Below are positions 42,461 to 55,200 of a stretch of 64,000 nucleotides of DNA, piece after piece. The notes beneath the pieces are model-generated. The model saw nothing but the letters and a program-made list of their open reading frames with translations. It made no database searches and was not told where the DNA came from. The stretch is taken from positions 11,217,461-11,281,460 of the forward strand of contig OY848919.1 of assembly GCA_963693285.1 (NCBI GenBank), in the 5' to 3' direction. The translations under genes and the position numbers were made by a program. Numbering within the stretch: the first letter of the stretch is position 1; each line of letters begins with the position of its first letter. This DNA comes from Xestospongia muta (Eukaryota > Porifera > Demospongiae > Haplosclerida > Petrosiidae).

Positions 42461-42752
42461 ACAAATACATGTATATACTAAAAATGTAAGTAGATCTATT
42501 TTTTTGTTATAATTGTATTAACTTTAGATAATGCTCTTATCTGGTTCGTGTCTTGAAACAAGGCTATCATAGTACACAAAGAAACGACCCTCCTCTCTAC
42601 TCGATCAACCTAGTGTTAATTAAGACAAGTATATTCATGAGGTGTTGGTGGCTGCCACGTGAAGGTATAAAATAATTTTCATGTAAATAATATTTGTATT
42701 TTGTGAATAATTCATATATTATTATAGTAAGGTCATTTCCCTTTTTTATTAT
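42461..42752. other. Relic of the M/P promoter region, abutting M2
   Basis: Carries the CTGGTTCGTGTCTTGAA, CGACCCTCCTCT and ATATTCATGAGG blocks of the head-to-head promoter at 34,680-34,840, but the M leader donor is mutated (GT to AT). The homology stops at about 42753, where it is fused to the middle of the M2 FN3 exon. Confidence 0.65.
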
Positions 42753-44936
42753 TAGACCTGGTATCATAACTGATGTATTTTGTATAGTACATTGCCCACT
42801 ACTGCACATCCCAGAATTAGGAGGCGGGGAAATAGACAGTCTGTATGAGTCCAGTTTAATTGAACCCAAAGTACCAATCGATGTCCAATTTAACGATACA
42901 TGATCATAACATGATTGTATTATGTTTGGTGTTGTGACTGCTGGAGGTAGATCTGCAGTGTAAGAAAAAGAGTGTAGTATTTTAGTACATTAATATAGTG
43001 TATATATAGGATGTGGCTGTTAGGTTGCAACTTTACATAATGAGAAAAAGTGTGTCATAAACATACAATTACTATAAATAGTAAAGTGAGATAATGTGTA
43101 CTATGAATGAGGTTTAGGAACATTTAAGGTCTAAGGAATAGTAAACAGTAGGATAATGTAATCCCAATAATGTTTATACCCAGAAACTATCAGTGCGTGG
43201 ATGGTTCGAACCTAAGGGTTTAGACATAATCTGTATTTAAAATTAAACTGTAATTAAAAATTGAACATCACATTATTAATAGCATATTAAAAATTGAATT
43301 CCTTGGCATAGTGTAAAAGGGTGTATCAAAGTCTGTGTTGTCATGAACACGATAAATTACTGCAAATAATTATCACATTGTCCTTAAAAAGTATATGACT
43401 CATTATGACATCATTATGTCATGACTCACTATGACATCATGACTAGACAATTAAAGGGGAGATAGTCAGTTGTTTGTTAAGATTATTCATAATCCTCGGG
43501 GACCATGTTCAGCAAATTGACTGATTTGTTATTTGCTAACAAAATTTGTATTTTAAGTTGCAAAACAAAGTTTTTATTGGTCATAAACTAAAATGTTAAT
43601 GTAATTGATTATGCAATAGTTGTTGTTAAGTTATGAATAGGATTAAATCAATTGTCATTATTAAATGGTTATACCTTTCAGAAGAACACCATACTTACCA
43701 ACAATGTTAATAGTAATTACAGTTGTAGTAATTCCATTACTACAACTTAAAGTGACTATTTCATTAACAATAATGGTAGCAGTAGACGTGAAGTTAACAG
43801 TACCGTTGTTTATAAGTAGAAAAGTAAAACCTCCTTTCAAATTGGATGCATTCACATTGTCAGACGAAAAAAAAGTGTGCGAAATACCGGTTGAGATTTC
43901 ATCCCGCCATGATATGACACTCGTATCTGATACACATGTGAAAACAACTGTTGTTCCAGGGCACACTGTAGTATTATTAGAATCATTTGTAACATCTTGT
44001 GTTAGTGTTACTGAGCAGAGAGAGAGAGAGAGAAAGAGAAAGAGAGAGAGAGATGCAAGTTGAATATATTCTTAGTATATTTACTGTTTACATATGATTA
44101 CCAAGTTTCAATCAACAAATTTACAAACAGTCAATCAGTATTATAACATATATAACATACAAGTCTGTGGTCCTTTGGGAGACAAATAACTTACCAAATT
44201 ATTTTAAAACTACCATCAAAAAAGAACCAAAGCTGTTAACTAATGTAAACTAAGACAATCTTACCAATATTGGTATTCATGACAATATTGTTAATATTGG
44301 TATTCCGTATAATATATATATATAATATATCAATACTTAGTATCAAGTGTAATGTTACTTGTAATTAATATATTATTTATCATATTAAATAAACCAATTA
44401 ATATTATTATTATAAGCTGTACTTTATCGTAAGCACGTGCTAATGTCATTCACATATCAAAACAGTCCTGTGTGGATAGTAACGATAATGTGTGTATATT
44501 ATAATAAAATGTAATCAATCATTTGCTTGTAAATGTCCATAAATAACAACCATTTGTTACTTAATCCATCATTGATTTCTTCACTTATCAATACATTGAT
44601 GGATGATTCTACTATTTCACTCTTCTGTTCATCCATTCATTCATTTATTCATCCATGCACGACCAAGGATACATCGACTTTAGATAAGTGAGTATGGTAT
44701 GACATATGTATCATATATTCTGATGATTATGAGAATAGTACTGTCAGTATTACACTATACCCCATCCCAAAACCTAACACTTAAGTGTATAATGAACAAC
44801 CAGTAGTAAACCACTCCCATTATTTTTGATACAAGCATTACATCATAACAGAGCTAACAAACTTACCTTCAGCATTATTAGGTAACACGTAACATAACAA
44901 AAATGAAAATACTACAACGATAATAAACTGCGACAT
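42597..44936 (-). pseudogene. M2: truncated copy of M1 (signal, Ig, part of FN3-1)
   Basis: Exons 44936-44867 (signal peptide), 44010-43699 (Ig-like) and 42952 leftward (FN3-1) are almost identical to M1 at a constant offset of 10,369 bp. At about 42753 the FN3-1 coding sequence is cut at MIPGL and joined to an unrelated promoter relic. The frame runs on for about 49 codons to a stop at 42597, giving a possible 245-residue product without FN3-2, FN3-3, TM or tail. It could be dead, or encode a small secreted Ig protein. The M leader donor and signal exon are intact, so it may be transcribed opposite P2. Confidence 0.6.
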
Positions 44937-45129
44937 CTATAAAGAGAGATAATCCTATTTACAAAACAATATATATAAAGTAAAGACTAAGCTAATAGCA
45001 TTATAGCTTACAAAATGCGTATATACATACCAAAAATGTTTTACTTTTTTGCTATAATTGTATTAACTTTAGACACTGCTCTTACCTGGTTCGTGTCTTG
45101 AAGCAAGGCTATTACAAGGTAGACAAAGA

Positions 45130-45377
45130 AAAGCTTAAAACATAGTCTCGACCCTCCTCTTTACTAGTCTCAATTATAAGAAGAATATTCATGAGGTGTT
45201 GGTATGATCATAACTACCACATGAAAGCATAAATTAACTTACCGACTACAAGTACTTTATATTGTATTGTTAGATTGTATAATTATACCAACACTTATGG
45301 TGTTGCTGTCGTAGTTCGGCTTCATATTATTAAAGACCACGGGCAAGAGTCAGTCATTGAGAGAGAAGCTCCTGAAA
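45130..45377. promoter_or_regulatory. Shared promoter region of M2 and P2
   Basis: Nearly identical to the M1/P1 head-to-head interval, with the M leader donor (GTAAGAGC) retained. Confidence 0.45.
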
Positions 45378-48300
45378 ATGCAGGTCTTTAGTTTTGTCTC
45401 TCATTTGTTGTTTTTGATCATCAGTTATAGTCACTTGACCACTGCTACTGGTAAGTAAGTCAAAACACTTTTAAAAAGCCTTCCATTCTCTATTTAATAA
45501 GGAATGCTCTAAATTGGTAGATTTAGTATGATAATGATGACTCTACATAATAGTTGTAGATGATGACATTGTTACATGTTGTTTTAACATTAGCGACAGT
45601 TCATAAGTATACTAATTTAGGACATAATATCCAATCATATGCTAATTGAATGATATATAAGTTCAAACTAAGTAGTTGTATAGTTGGACTAAATTGGAAC
45701 TCAATATTGTCATAAGATACGTTAAACTTTGTGATCATGTACTTTAATTATATACGAAACATTTGAATAATTTACAAGACATACTTTTAAACTTGTGTTT
45801 TTCTAACTTTCGTTTCTGTTACAGTAACTTTAACTGCAGACTATACAGGTAATATCTGTACAAACACTATTGCTGTCTTTACATGTGTTACCAATACAAA
45901 TACATTGTTTTGGGTCAGTGGAATCAACAATCATTTTTTCAGAGCAGCTCATGATTCACCTGGTACTACTAGTAGTGTTGGTGACTTTAAAGTGGAATTG
46001 ATTTCATTAAATAATGACAAAATGAATTCAACTGCTACAATTAATGCTACAGCTGCAACTAATGGAATTAGTATCATTTGTTACGATGCTTTAAGTAATG
46101 GGAACTCAGCATCTAAAACATTAGAATTAGCGTGTAAGTTTTGTACAAATATCAAACATCCATCCATTCATCTATTTGGCTATCCATATGTCTATCTGTC
46201 CATTCAATAACTCATCCATCCATTCATTTATCTGTCAATGGTTGTCAAAACTACTACATTAATATAACCTTACCTTCTTTTTAGTTGCTCCAAGTAAACC
46301 ACTAGACTTTATAAACACAACTACAACATTCAATTCTGTCTCTCTCTCCTGGTCTCCACCCTCGTCTACTGGGGGTGCAGATCTCATTCATTACATCATC
46401 ACAGTTAATCCACTCCCAGAAACTGGTGCCTGTCCTGACAGTCAATGTCGTGTCACATCAACTGAATCCATTCTCACTGATTTAATGTATGGTATTACAT
46501 ATAATGTTACAATTAAAGCTGTGAATTGTGCTGGAAGTGGACCACTTGAGACTCTAAGTTTGACAATTGTTGGTCAAGGTATGATAATGGCTGGAAAAAA
46601 GATTGGTTGTTAGAAATGTACATTAATGTGTGTTGTTTGTGAATGGATGGATGAATGAATGAATGGATAGATAGATAGATTAAGGAATGGATGAATGAAT
46701 GGACAAACAGATCAATGGACACATGGGTCAATGGATGGATGAATGAATGGACAAACAGATCAATGGACACATGGGTAGATGGATGGATGAATGAATGGAG
46801 AAATAGATAGATTAATATTTGTCTACTAATTTGATATTTTAAGATAATTTCTAGTATGTTATACACAGTTTGGTTAATAATCTAAATGTGTTGATATGAC
46901 TTACTACATTAATGAAACCCTCCCAGTACATTAAGAGCATATGGTATTTGCCGAATGAAGTCAGTACTAGATATTTATGAGTTGATGTCTTTTTCTGTTA
47001 TTTATAGAACCATTTCCACCTCAGAATTTAGTGGTCTGTGTACATGGAAATAATGGTAGTCATGAATTAAGAATATCATGGATGGTAAGTGAGATAGTGC
47101 TGTTATCTCTATAGTTGTTAAAATCATACTCTGTTTCATAATGTTAATATTTTAATACATTAAGTGTACATTGTCTAAAAGTCTATAGCTATAACCTAAG
47201 TTTCTTATAAAACTCATGTACTGTCAGTACACATTTTTTAATGAACGTTTTCCATTTTTCTCTTCCTAACATTTTCTTTTCCTCTAGTGTTCAGATTTAG
47301 TCAGTCTCTTAATTCCTCCAATCACAAACTATGAGATCACTCTCTCCTCCTCTAATACCTCACCTACAAGAGTCAATGTATTACCTAGCAGTAATTGTAA
47401 CTGTTCATACTCCATAGATGTACCAGTAGAAGCCATGTCGTTATACAGTGTGTCAGTATTAGCTAACAACAGTGTGGGCTCTAGTATAAACAACCCTGTG
47501 GTTACTGTGTGTAAGTTATAGTATACTTATGTACTGTCCAGCTTAACTATATTACTTTTAACATGTTTTATTTAAAGTAATCATTGTTCATAATCCACAA
47601 CATGTTTTTCACATGCACTATACAGTCTACATACCTGCACACTTTTAACAAAATAGTCAAAATTTATCTTTGAAAAGAAGCATTGATAAATAAATTTTGC
47701 TCTTTACTACCATATCTCTTGAACTTCCAACAGAGTGTATACTAATAATTGCATCATTGTAGACAAGTAGCACTGGCTTAAGTCAAACTATTATTACCAT
47801 ATACATGTACATATACATCTTATACTTCTACTACTTCTCTTTAAAAGTGGTAGGTATACTACATCAGTATCAAGACATCCTCTTTTGGTGTCAATGTCAG
47901 TTGCACTTAGTATTATGACCTTTCTATTATTAGCATTAGCTATCTTCTTGAACTAGTAGTAATAATGACTCTACTATTGTCTATATTTCCTGTGATAGTG
48001 TAAAGGTTTAGCTATCATCCTAAAGTAAATACTATATTGAATTTATGGTCTTTATTAATGATTTCATATAGTACTTTAATAGACAGCAGCTGTGGTGGTT
48101 GGATAAAACTGATAATGTATTTGTGATAGTGTGATGATAACATAGTTTTTATATCTCTACTCATTTAGTAACTGGCTATCATATCTACATACATATTTGT
48201 CACTATTGAATTAAAACTGTTAAATGTTGATTCCTCATAACACAAAGATTGACATAATACTAACTGCTCCATCTATACATGTACAGTAATTTACAACTCA

Positions 48301-49837
48301 TATGGATGTTTACTGGAAAAGCCAGATAGTCTGTCATATACTAGATCATGACTAAACTTAATAACTAGCATAATAACCACTATATTGACAACTCTCTATC
48401 TCTTTGATAGTTACTAGTGCAAATTTGACTACGACAACAGTTATTCAAACTGCCACATCAGCAGTGGTAGCTGTCAATATATCTTGGCAGTCTTGTATTG
48501 GAAGTCAGGCAATGCTACAACTTAATTACGCACATAATACCTTGTCAAAGATGGAGACATTTTCTGCCACTTTACCTGCACAAACAATGTACATTCCATT
48601 GACAAGTCTTCAAAATGGAACCTCTTATGACTTGAGTGTAGACTTAGTGACTGATGGTATTACTGTAGGCTCTTTGACTGGCAATAGTTTTACGACTGAA
48701 AGACTGGACAATATAGTACTGGATGAATGCAGCAGTAAGTAAAATAGAACACTACATGAGCACAACATTAATACACTGTATAATACTTATATTTAATATA
48801 CAGAACTACATGTACATATATTATATGTTACTGCTAACATTATAGGTGTTGTGTTGAGACAGACTGTAACAGTATCGACCATTATAACAACAACAATAAC
48901 TATATCTCCAAGTATAGAACCAAATGTGGATCCTCAATGTAAGATTATGACTGATATAATATACATCAATTCCTAGAGAGTACATACATCATGTAATTTG
49001 CTGCAAGCTCAGGGGGAGGGGGTAAAACTATTTGCAGGGGATGAAATGCCCCCTCAAACATCCTAAAAAACATGTAACATTGTACTTACAGAGTTATTGT
49101 TCCTTTGTGTGTCAATGTACAATAATAATGTATATATATATGATGTACATGTATTAGGACTATATATATATATATTTCATTATTCTTCTTCCATTGTAGG
49201 TGCTAACAATGGCAGCTATATTCTTGGTATTGGTATCCTTGGAATTATAGCAGCCATTGCTGTCATTATTGCTATTGTTTTATTAGTATGCCTATTCTAC
49301 ATTAATAAAAACTACAATAAAAGACAACGTTATTCTATGAACAGGGCTACAGGAGAGTACTCTAACACTATCGACTTAAATAACTCAAAACCTCACCTAA
49401 TTGAAAGCAAGGTCTTAGATGATGCATTGTTTCAGATAAAAGTCAACCAATCATACGGTCAGTTTAGAAATAATGAAGCCACGGATAATACAACAGAACA
49501 TTATGCTCAACCATACACAGGACTCCCAGTAGTGACACCTAATCCTACATATGTTGAGACACCCAACAATACAACTCAACCTACACCAGATGAGATTGCA
49601 ACTGATCCAGTATACTCGACTTCTTATGAAAACAGTAATCCTGTCTACATTGAAACAAGCCAAGGGCCTCCTTCTCCACTTTCTCCTCCGCCACCAATAA
49701 CTAAGACTACTAACAATCCAGCTTATGCTAAACCTTATATGGTGGTGTCTGACAGCTCCAATATTGAACGACCTCAAGGTTATATGACTCCAGTTCCAAT
49801 ATATGAGAAAATAGATGAAATGAAATTAACAGTCTAA
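45378..49837 (+). CDS. P2: Ig-like/3x FN3 type-I membrane receptor, complete
   Basis: Exons: 45378-45450, 45825-46133, 46285-46578, 47008-47084, 47288-47510, 48411-48734, 48846-48938, 49200-49837; 676 residues. Signal peptide MQVFSFVSHLLFLIISYSH; Ig-like domain (FTC ... LFW ... IIC); three FN3 domains with the conserved Trp in FN3-1 (SLSW) and FN3-2 (RISW); a Ser/Thr/Val/Ile stalk; TM helix LGIIAAIAVIIAIVLLVCLF; tail of about 180 residues. Tail tyrosines include EYSNT and SYENS (YxN, the Grb2-SH2 type consensus), PVYIET, NPAYAKPYMVV, GYMTPVP and IYEKI. There is no catalytic domain and no canonical ITAM or ITIM. It is the best-preserved member of the P family and can serve as reference for P1, P3 and P4. 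The ligand is unknown. Confidence 0.86.
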
Positions 49838-49974
49838 TAGAACACATTACATTAAAATCAATTTCTTAACAATACACAACATACACGAACTGTGTGAAAG
49901 AATCTATTGTAGTAAATTTTTCATTTTTTAACATAGGGAGTGTCTACACTCAGTCAGTGACTGAGATATCTTAT

Positions 49975-50334
49975 TTAGTTAACAGCACTAGCATTAAGTA
50001 TGGTGTTATAGTTTACCAAAAATGCTTTTAGTTGCTCATGAAATTGTTGTACTATTTCTTTATTGTTGTCAGCAACATTAACTATTTCACAGTGGTTGAA
50101 GTCATTTGCTATCTCTGGAGGACCACTATGGTCATATAACTCTACTGCATATGGCTCTTCATCCCATTTGGCCTTACGCTTCTCTATATCCCAGTTCATC
50201 CAAGCTGTGTAACGCCATTCTGGAGTACGCATTGAGTATCCCATATAGGCCATTTTGTCTTTACTTGAGCATCCATTATCATCCCATAATGCTGACATAT
50301 TATTAGGACATCGAGGATATTGAGAATGTGTCAC
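49975..50334 (-). pseudogene. Sulfatase (iduronate-2-sulfatase-like) C-terminal piece, open copy
   Basis: A single open minus-strand exon of about 119 codons with CPNNMSALWDDNGCSSKDK, MGYSMRTPEWRYTAW and ELYDHSGPPEIANDF, the pattern of the C-terminal domain of iduronate-2-sulfatase-like enzymes. The rest of the enzyme, including the active-site Cys/Ser motif, is not visible in the window, so an active sulfatase is unlikely. This copy alone lacks disruptions; relics 1 and 3 are decayed. It may be a stranded last exon. Confidence 0.6.
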
Positions 50335-50356
50335 AAATCACAAAAAGATACTAAAT

Positions 50357-50610
50357 TTGAACTCATTTTTCACGATACACAAAGAAAGATTGATTTTTCT
50401 CTAGTTTGGTAGCTATTGTATGTTACAAGCATCACCAAGTGAGAACAGGACATCTTGGCATCCATAATATTTAAATGAGGTCATCAGATGTTCAAATTGA
50501 CAATTGTCAAGGATCATTCAATCTTTGGGCTGCGTTCCTAATGTTGAAGATCCTCTTCCAGTCTGTGATACAACATACAAAGATGAATTAATTAAAGAAT
50601 AAGCAAATAA
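50357..50610 (+). pseudogene. SRCR-receptor tail-exon relic c
   Basis: Third degenerate copy of the S4-like intron 23/exon 24 boundary and tail, with stop codons and lost bases. It sits directly right of the sulfatase piece, as in units 1 and 4. Confidence 0.7.
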
Positions 50611-50764
50611 TTTAAAAATGCGTTGTCACATGTTACTAACATAGAGAATAATAGACATACTATGTATATTGTATTTAGCAAGCATACCTAATATAATAAA
50701 CATCAAAACATACAGACCCTTTCTTATCTAATAACCTAAGTATATAGGTATAGAAGTAGCTTAC

Positions 50765-51598
50765 CATTAAAGCTTTGAGTTGTAATGAGAGTAACAACCT
50801 GAGATGTCAAAGACTTAATGCCTCCATTTCTTTCCCAATAGTACACAAGAATAGCAGCATTATAAAAAGTACTACTCTCTAATCAGAGAGAATTACATTA
50901 ACAGATGTTGTACTAGAATAGTTGTTAGTTACAATGCGTTCATCAGTTGAAGAGTTTCTAAAGGCTATGGTAATGTTAGTAATAGCAGGTTGTAAATACT
51001 TACTTACAGTGGACCTCAGTGAGAAGAGATCATCCTCAATATATAATAGCTGTAGAGACACTCAGGGTCAGGGTAACACCTTCTACAAGTGAGAAGTAAA
51101 ATTAATATGTTAATAAATGATTTCTTTTATTCATGGATAACATTTTTCTTCATCTATCCTTGTACCTGTAATTTGACTACTTTAGTAACCAGTAATAATT
51201 CATTTCTTTCTGTCCTTTGTTTCTATTCATCAGTTTATCAACTTTTATAATCTGTCTGTCTGTATGTTCAATATATAATATATCCATCAATCTATTTATC
51301 CATCCATCCATCAATCCATCCATCCATCAATTCATCAATCCAGCTCTCTATTTATCCTATCATTTATTTATACATCATTCAATCTATAAACTGACCAATG
51401 AGTTCAGGATCAGATTTATCACCAGTTCCTACTTTATTAACAGCACTAACAGTAACAGCAGAGACACTACAAGGAGACACAGTAAGAGTTGCATTACAAG
51501 TTCCATTAACTGTGAACTCATTTTTTGTTACTCCTGATACTGACAGAATATAATGAGTAATGGAAGGTATATATAGTACAACTTAGATCTGTGAGACA
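50765..51598 (-). pseudogene. M-gene FN3 exon relics c
   Basis: Degenerate copies of M1 exon 6 (50765-51082, with the shared one-base deletion) and exon 5 (51396-51598). The exon 5 copy still reads well. No Ig, signal, TM or tail exon of M is present in this unit, so P3 has no M partner. Confidence 0.7.
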
Positions 51599-51604
51599 CT
51601 ATGT

Positions 51605-51930
51605 GAAAAGAAAGAAAGAATTAAATAAATAAAGAAACAAATAAGTAATTAAATAATTATAAATAAATAAATAAAGAAATGTTTAAATAAATAAACAAAC
51701 AAATAAATAGATAAATAAATAATTATAAAGAAAGAAAGAAAGAAAGAAAGAAAGAAATACTTAAATAAATAAACAAACAAATAAATAAAAAAATAATTAT
51801 AAATAAATAAATAAATATTTAAATAACTAAATAAACAAACAAACAAATAAATAAATAATTATAAAGAAAGAAAGAAAGAAAGAAAAAGTAAGAAAATAAG
51901 TAAGAAAATAAGTAGGAAAGAAAAAAATTA
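51605..51930. repeat. Expanded AAAG/AAAT/AAAC microsatellite
   Basis: About 325 bp of AAAG, AAAT and AAAC repeats, three times longer than the homologous runs at 42346 and 58937. A Leu/Phe/Tyr-rich minus-strand open frame across it is an artefact. Confidence 0.9.
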
Positions 51931-51939
51931 CAAATACAT

Positions 51940-52288
51940 GTATATACTAAAAATGTGAGTAGATCTATTTTTTTGTTATAATTGTATTAACTTTAGATAA
52001 TGCTCTTATCTGGTTCGTGTCTTGAAACAAGGCTATACATAGTACACAAAGAAACGACCCTCCTCTCTACTCGATCAACCTAGTGTTAATTAAGACAAGT
52101 ATATTCATGAGGCGTTGGTGGCTGCCACATGAAAGCATAAAAAATTTTTAAGTAAATAATATTTTGTACGTTCTGAATAATTCATATTTATTATAGTTAA
52201 GGTCATTTCCTTTTTTATTATTAAAATATTATTGAGGTCACGGATATAACAAGTCAATGAGAGAGAGAGGGCTCTTGCAATTGAAATA
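51940..52288. promoter_or_regulatory. P3 upstream region, relic of the head-to-head promoter
   Basis: Keeps the CTGGTTCGTGTCTTGAA, CGACCCTCCTCT and ATATTCATGAGG blocks upstream of the P3 ATG. The M leader donor is mutated (GT to AT) and no M start exon remains. Confidence 0.5.
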
Positions 52289-55200
52289 ATGCAGGTCTTT
52301 AATTTTGTTTGTCATTTGTTGTTTTTGATGATCAGTTTTACTCACTTGACCAATGCTACTGGTAAGTAAGTCAAAATACTTTAAACATACTCTTCTATTC
52401 TCTGTTTAATAAGGAACGGCATAAATTGATAGATTTTGCTTGAGAATGACTCTACATAATAGTTGTAGATGATGACATTGTTACATGTTGTTTTTAACAT
52501 TAGCTACAGTTCATAGGTATACTAATGTAGGACATAATGTCCAATCAAAGGAATGATATGTAGGTTCAAGCTTAAGTGGTTGTATAATACTAAATGTGGC
52601 CTCAATATTGATCATGTGATACATTAAACTTTGTGATCATGTACTTTACTTATATACTGAACATTTGAATAGCATACCTATGTCATACTTTTAAAACTTG
52701 TTACTGTTTTTTCTAACTTGTAGTTTTTTAAAAGGAAATGCCAGTAATAGAATGCTATACTTTAATGGAATTTAATACCCAGACCCTAAATTTTAAATGT
52801 CGGAACCTAATTATATTAATTTCACATTAAAATATGGTATTTTGCTACTGACACTGTCACCATTTTGTTTTTAAAAGCCCAGTAACAAAGAATATTGCTA
52901 TATATATGAGACTCTGTAACAGTGATGAAGTAATGGTAATTGTACAGTTTTTAAATTTAGTTGTAATTGTCTGCTAAAAATACAATGGTTGTATTGTGTT
53001 TGATTACATCCCCTAAGTATTTGTAATCAACCACAATTTTTAACAATTAGTGGGAAAGCCAGCCCTCAATTATGAATATACTCAAACTCTCTTTTCATTA
53101 TTTTAATCCAAACATTGCTTCTAGAAATAAACCCTCATTTTTTAGTACAACTCTGATATAGTTGATAGTTGTGACTTTACATACTTTACAATGTCATTTA
53201 GTCTGAAAAACCTTGAAACACTGATTTTCTTGAAACGTAATTTTAAATATATGTAATTGTCTATTCATTTTCATGTAATTATATGTAAATTTGTAATAGT
53301 AGTAATGGTAATTGTAGAAAAGTAGTTGTAATTGTGATTGATTACTATTGAAGTAAATTTCATGATAATGATATTGGAAATGGTAATGGTGATAGTAATG
53401 CAATAGTAATGGTGATAGTAGTTATAATGGTAATGGTAATGGTGAAATCATCAAATAAGTGTAATAGAAGTTGATTATACTGAGGGTATAATATACATAT
53501 TGCTGCTATATAGAACTACCCCTTTGAAATAAGGATATTTCACTCTTAAGCTAAACCTCTAAATCAATATTAAAACCAATAGTGTACTTATGAGAGATAT
53601 GTCATGAATATAATGCAATGTGCAATTCTCCATTAATTTCTTTCGTTTGTTTTCATTATAGTAATTCTAACTGCAGACTATACAGATTATATCTGTACAA
53701 ACACTATTGCTGTCTTCACATGTGAAACTGATACAAGTACATTATTTTGGAGGAGCAGTGGTGGCAGCAATCATCTTTTCACAAAAAATGTTAATTTACC
53801 TGGTGATACCAGTTTTGTTGATGACTTTAAAGTGAAATTGATTTTCTCAAGTGATGATAAAATGAATTCAACTGCAACAATTACTGTTACAACTAGTGGA
53901 ATTATTATCACTTGTTCCGATTCTTTAATTAATGGGAAATCAGCATCTAAAACAATAGAGTTAGCATGTAAGTTTTGTACCAATGTGACCTGATTTGCAA
54001 TAAGGGACCACTTCTGTCAAAACATTTGTAACATGATTTATGAAAAAGGATCACTGACAAAACACCTCAAAAACAGTTTTGCATACATACTTATATGCAG
54101 TTACCATGAACAGTTATATATATATATAGCAGCTGTATGCATAAAAACTGTTCTTTGATATTTGGTCCTTGTTCATAAATCACATCACAAATGTTTTGCT
54201 AAAAGTGGTACCTTATTGCAAATCAGGACACGAATATCAAACATCCATCCATTAATCTATTTGGCTATCCACATGTCTACCTGTCCATCCATTCCTCCCA
54301 AATCTATCTATCCATCTGTTATTCATCTTTCTTTCTGTCATCTGTCCATTCATTTCCTCATCCATCCATTCATTTATCTGTCAATGGTTGTCAAAAATAC
54401 TATGCAAATATAACGTTACCATTCTCTTTCTAGTTGCTCCAAGCAAACCACTAAACTTTACAAACACAACAACAACACTCAACTCTGTGTTTCTCTCCTG
54501 GTCTCCACCCTCGTCTACTGGTGGTACAGATCTCATTCATTACATCATTACAGTTGATCCACTCCCAGAAACTGGTGCCTGTCCTGACAGTCAATGTCGT
54601 GTCACATCAACTGATACCATTCTCACTAATTTGATGTATGGTATTACATATAATGTTACAATTAAAGCTGTGAATTGTGCTGGAAGTGGACCACTCGAGA
54701 CTCTAAGTTTAACAATTGTTCGTCAAGGTATGATAATGGATGGAAAAAAGATTGCTTGTTAGAAATGTACATTAATGTGTGTTGTTTGTGAATGGATGGA
54801 TGAATGAATGAATGGATAGATAGATAGATTAAGGAATGGATGGACAAACAGATCAATGGACACATGGGTCAATGAATGGATGGACAAATGGATCAATGGA
54901 CACATGGGTAGATGGATGGATGAATGGATGGAGAAATGATAGAAAAATATTTGTTTACTAATTTGATATTCTAAGGTAATTTCTAGTATGTTATACACAG
55001 TTTGGTTTACTACATTAATGAAACCCTCCCAGTACATTAAGAGCATATGGTATTAGCCGAATGAAGTCAGTACTAGATATTTATGAGTTGATCTCTTTCT
55101 CTGTTATTTATAGAACCATTTCCACCTCAGAATTTAGTGGTCTGTATACATGGAAATAATGGTAGTCATGAATTAAGAATATCATGGATGGTAAGTGAGA

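Larger units (their letters stand above)
42753..50334. repeat. Segmental duplicate of 32,384-40,085
   Basis: The interval repeats the M-P-sulfatase segment in the same order. The left 2.6 kb (42,753-45,400 against 32,384-35,030) is almost base-for-base identical. Exons 2 and 3 of P are more diverged, and the intron at 47,511-48,410 is again nearly identical. This patchwork fits recent duplication plus gene conversion. Confidence 0.85.

Noticed and set aside
49451..49777. Minus-strand open frame over the P2 tail
   Set aside because: Antisense to the conserved P tail exon, which is open and similar in all P genes.
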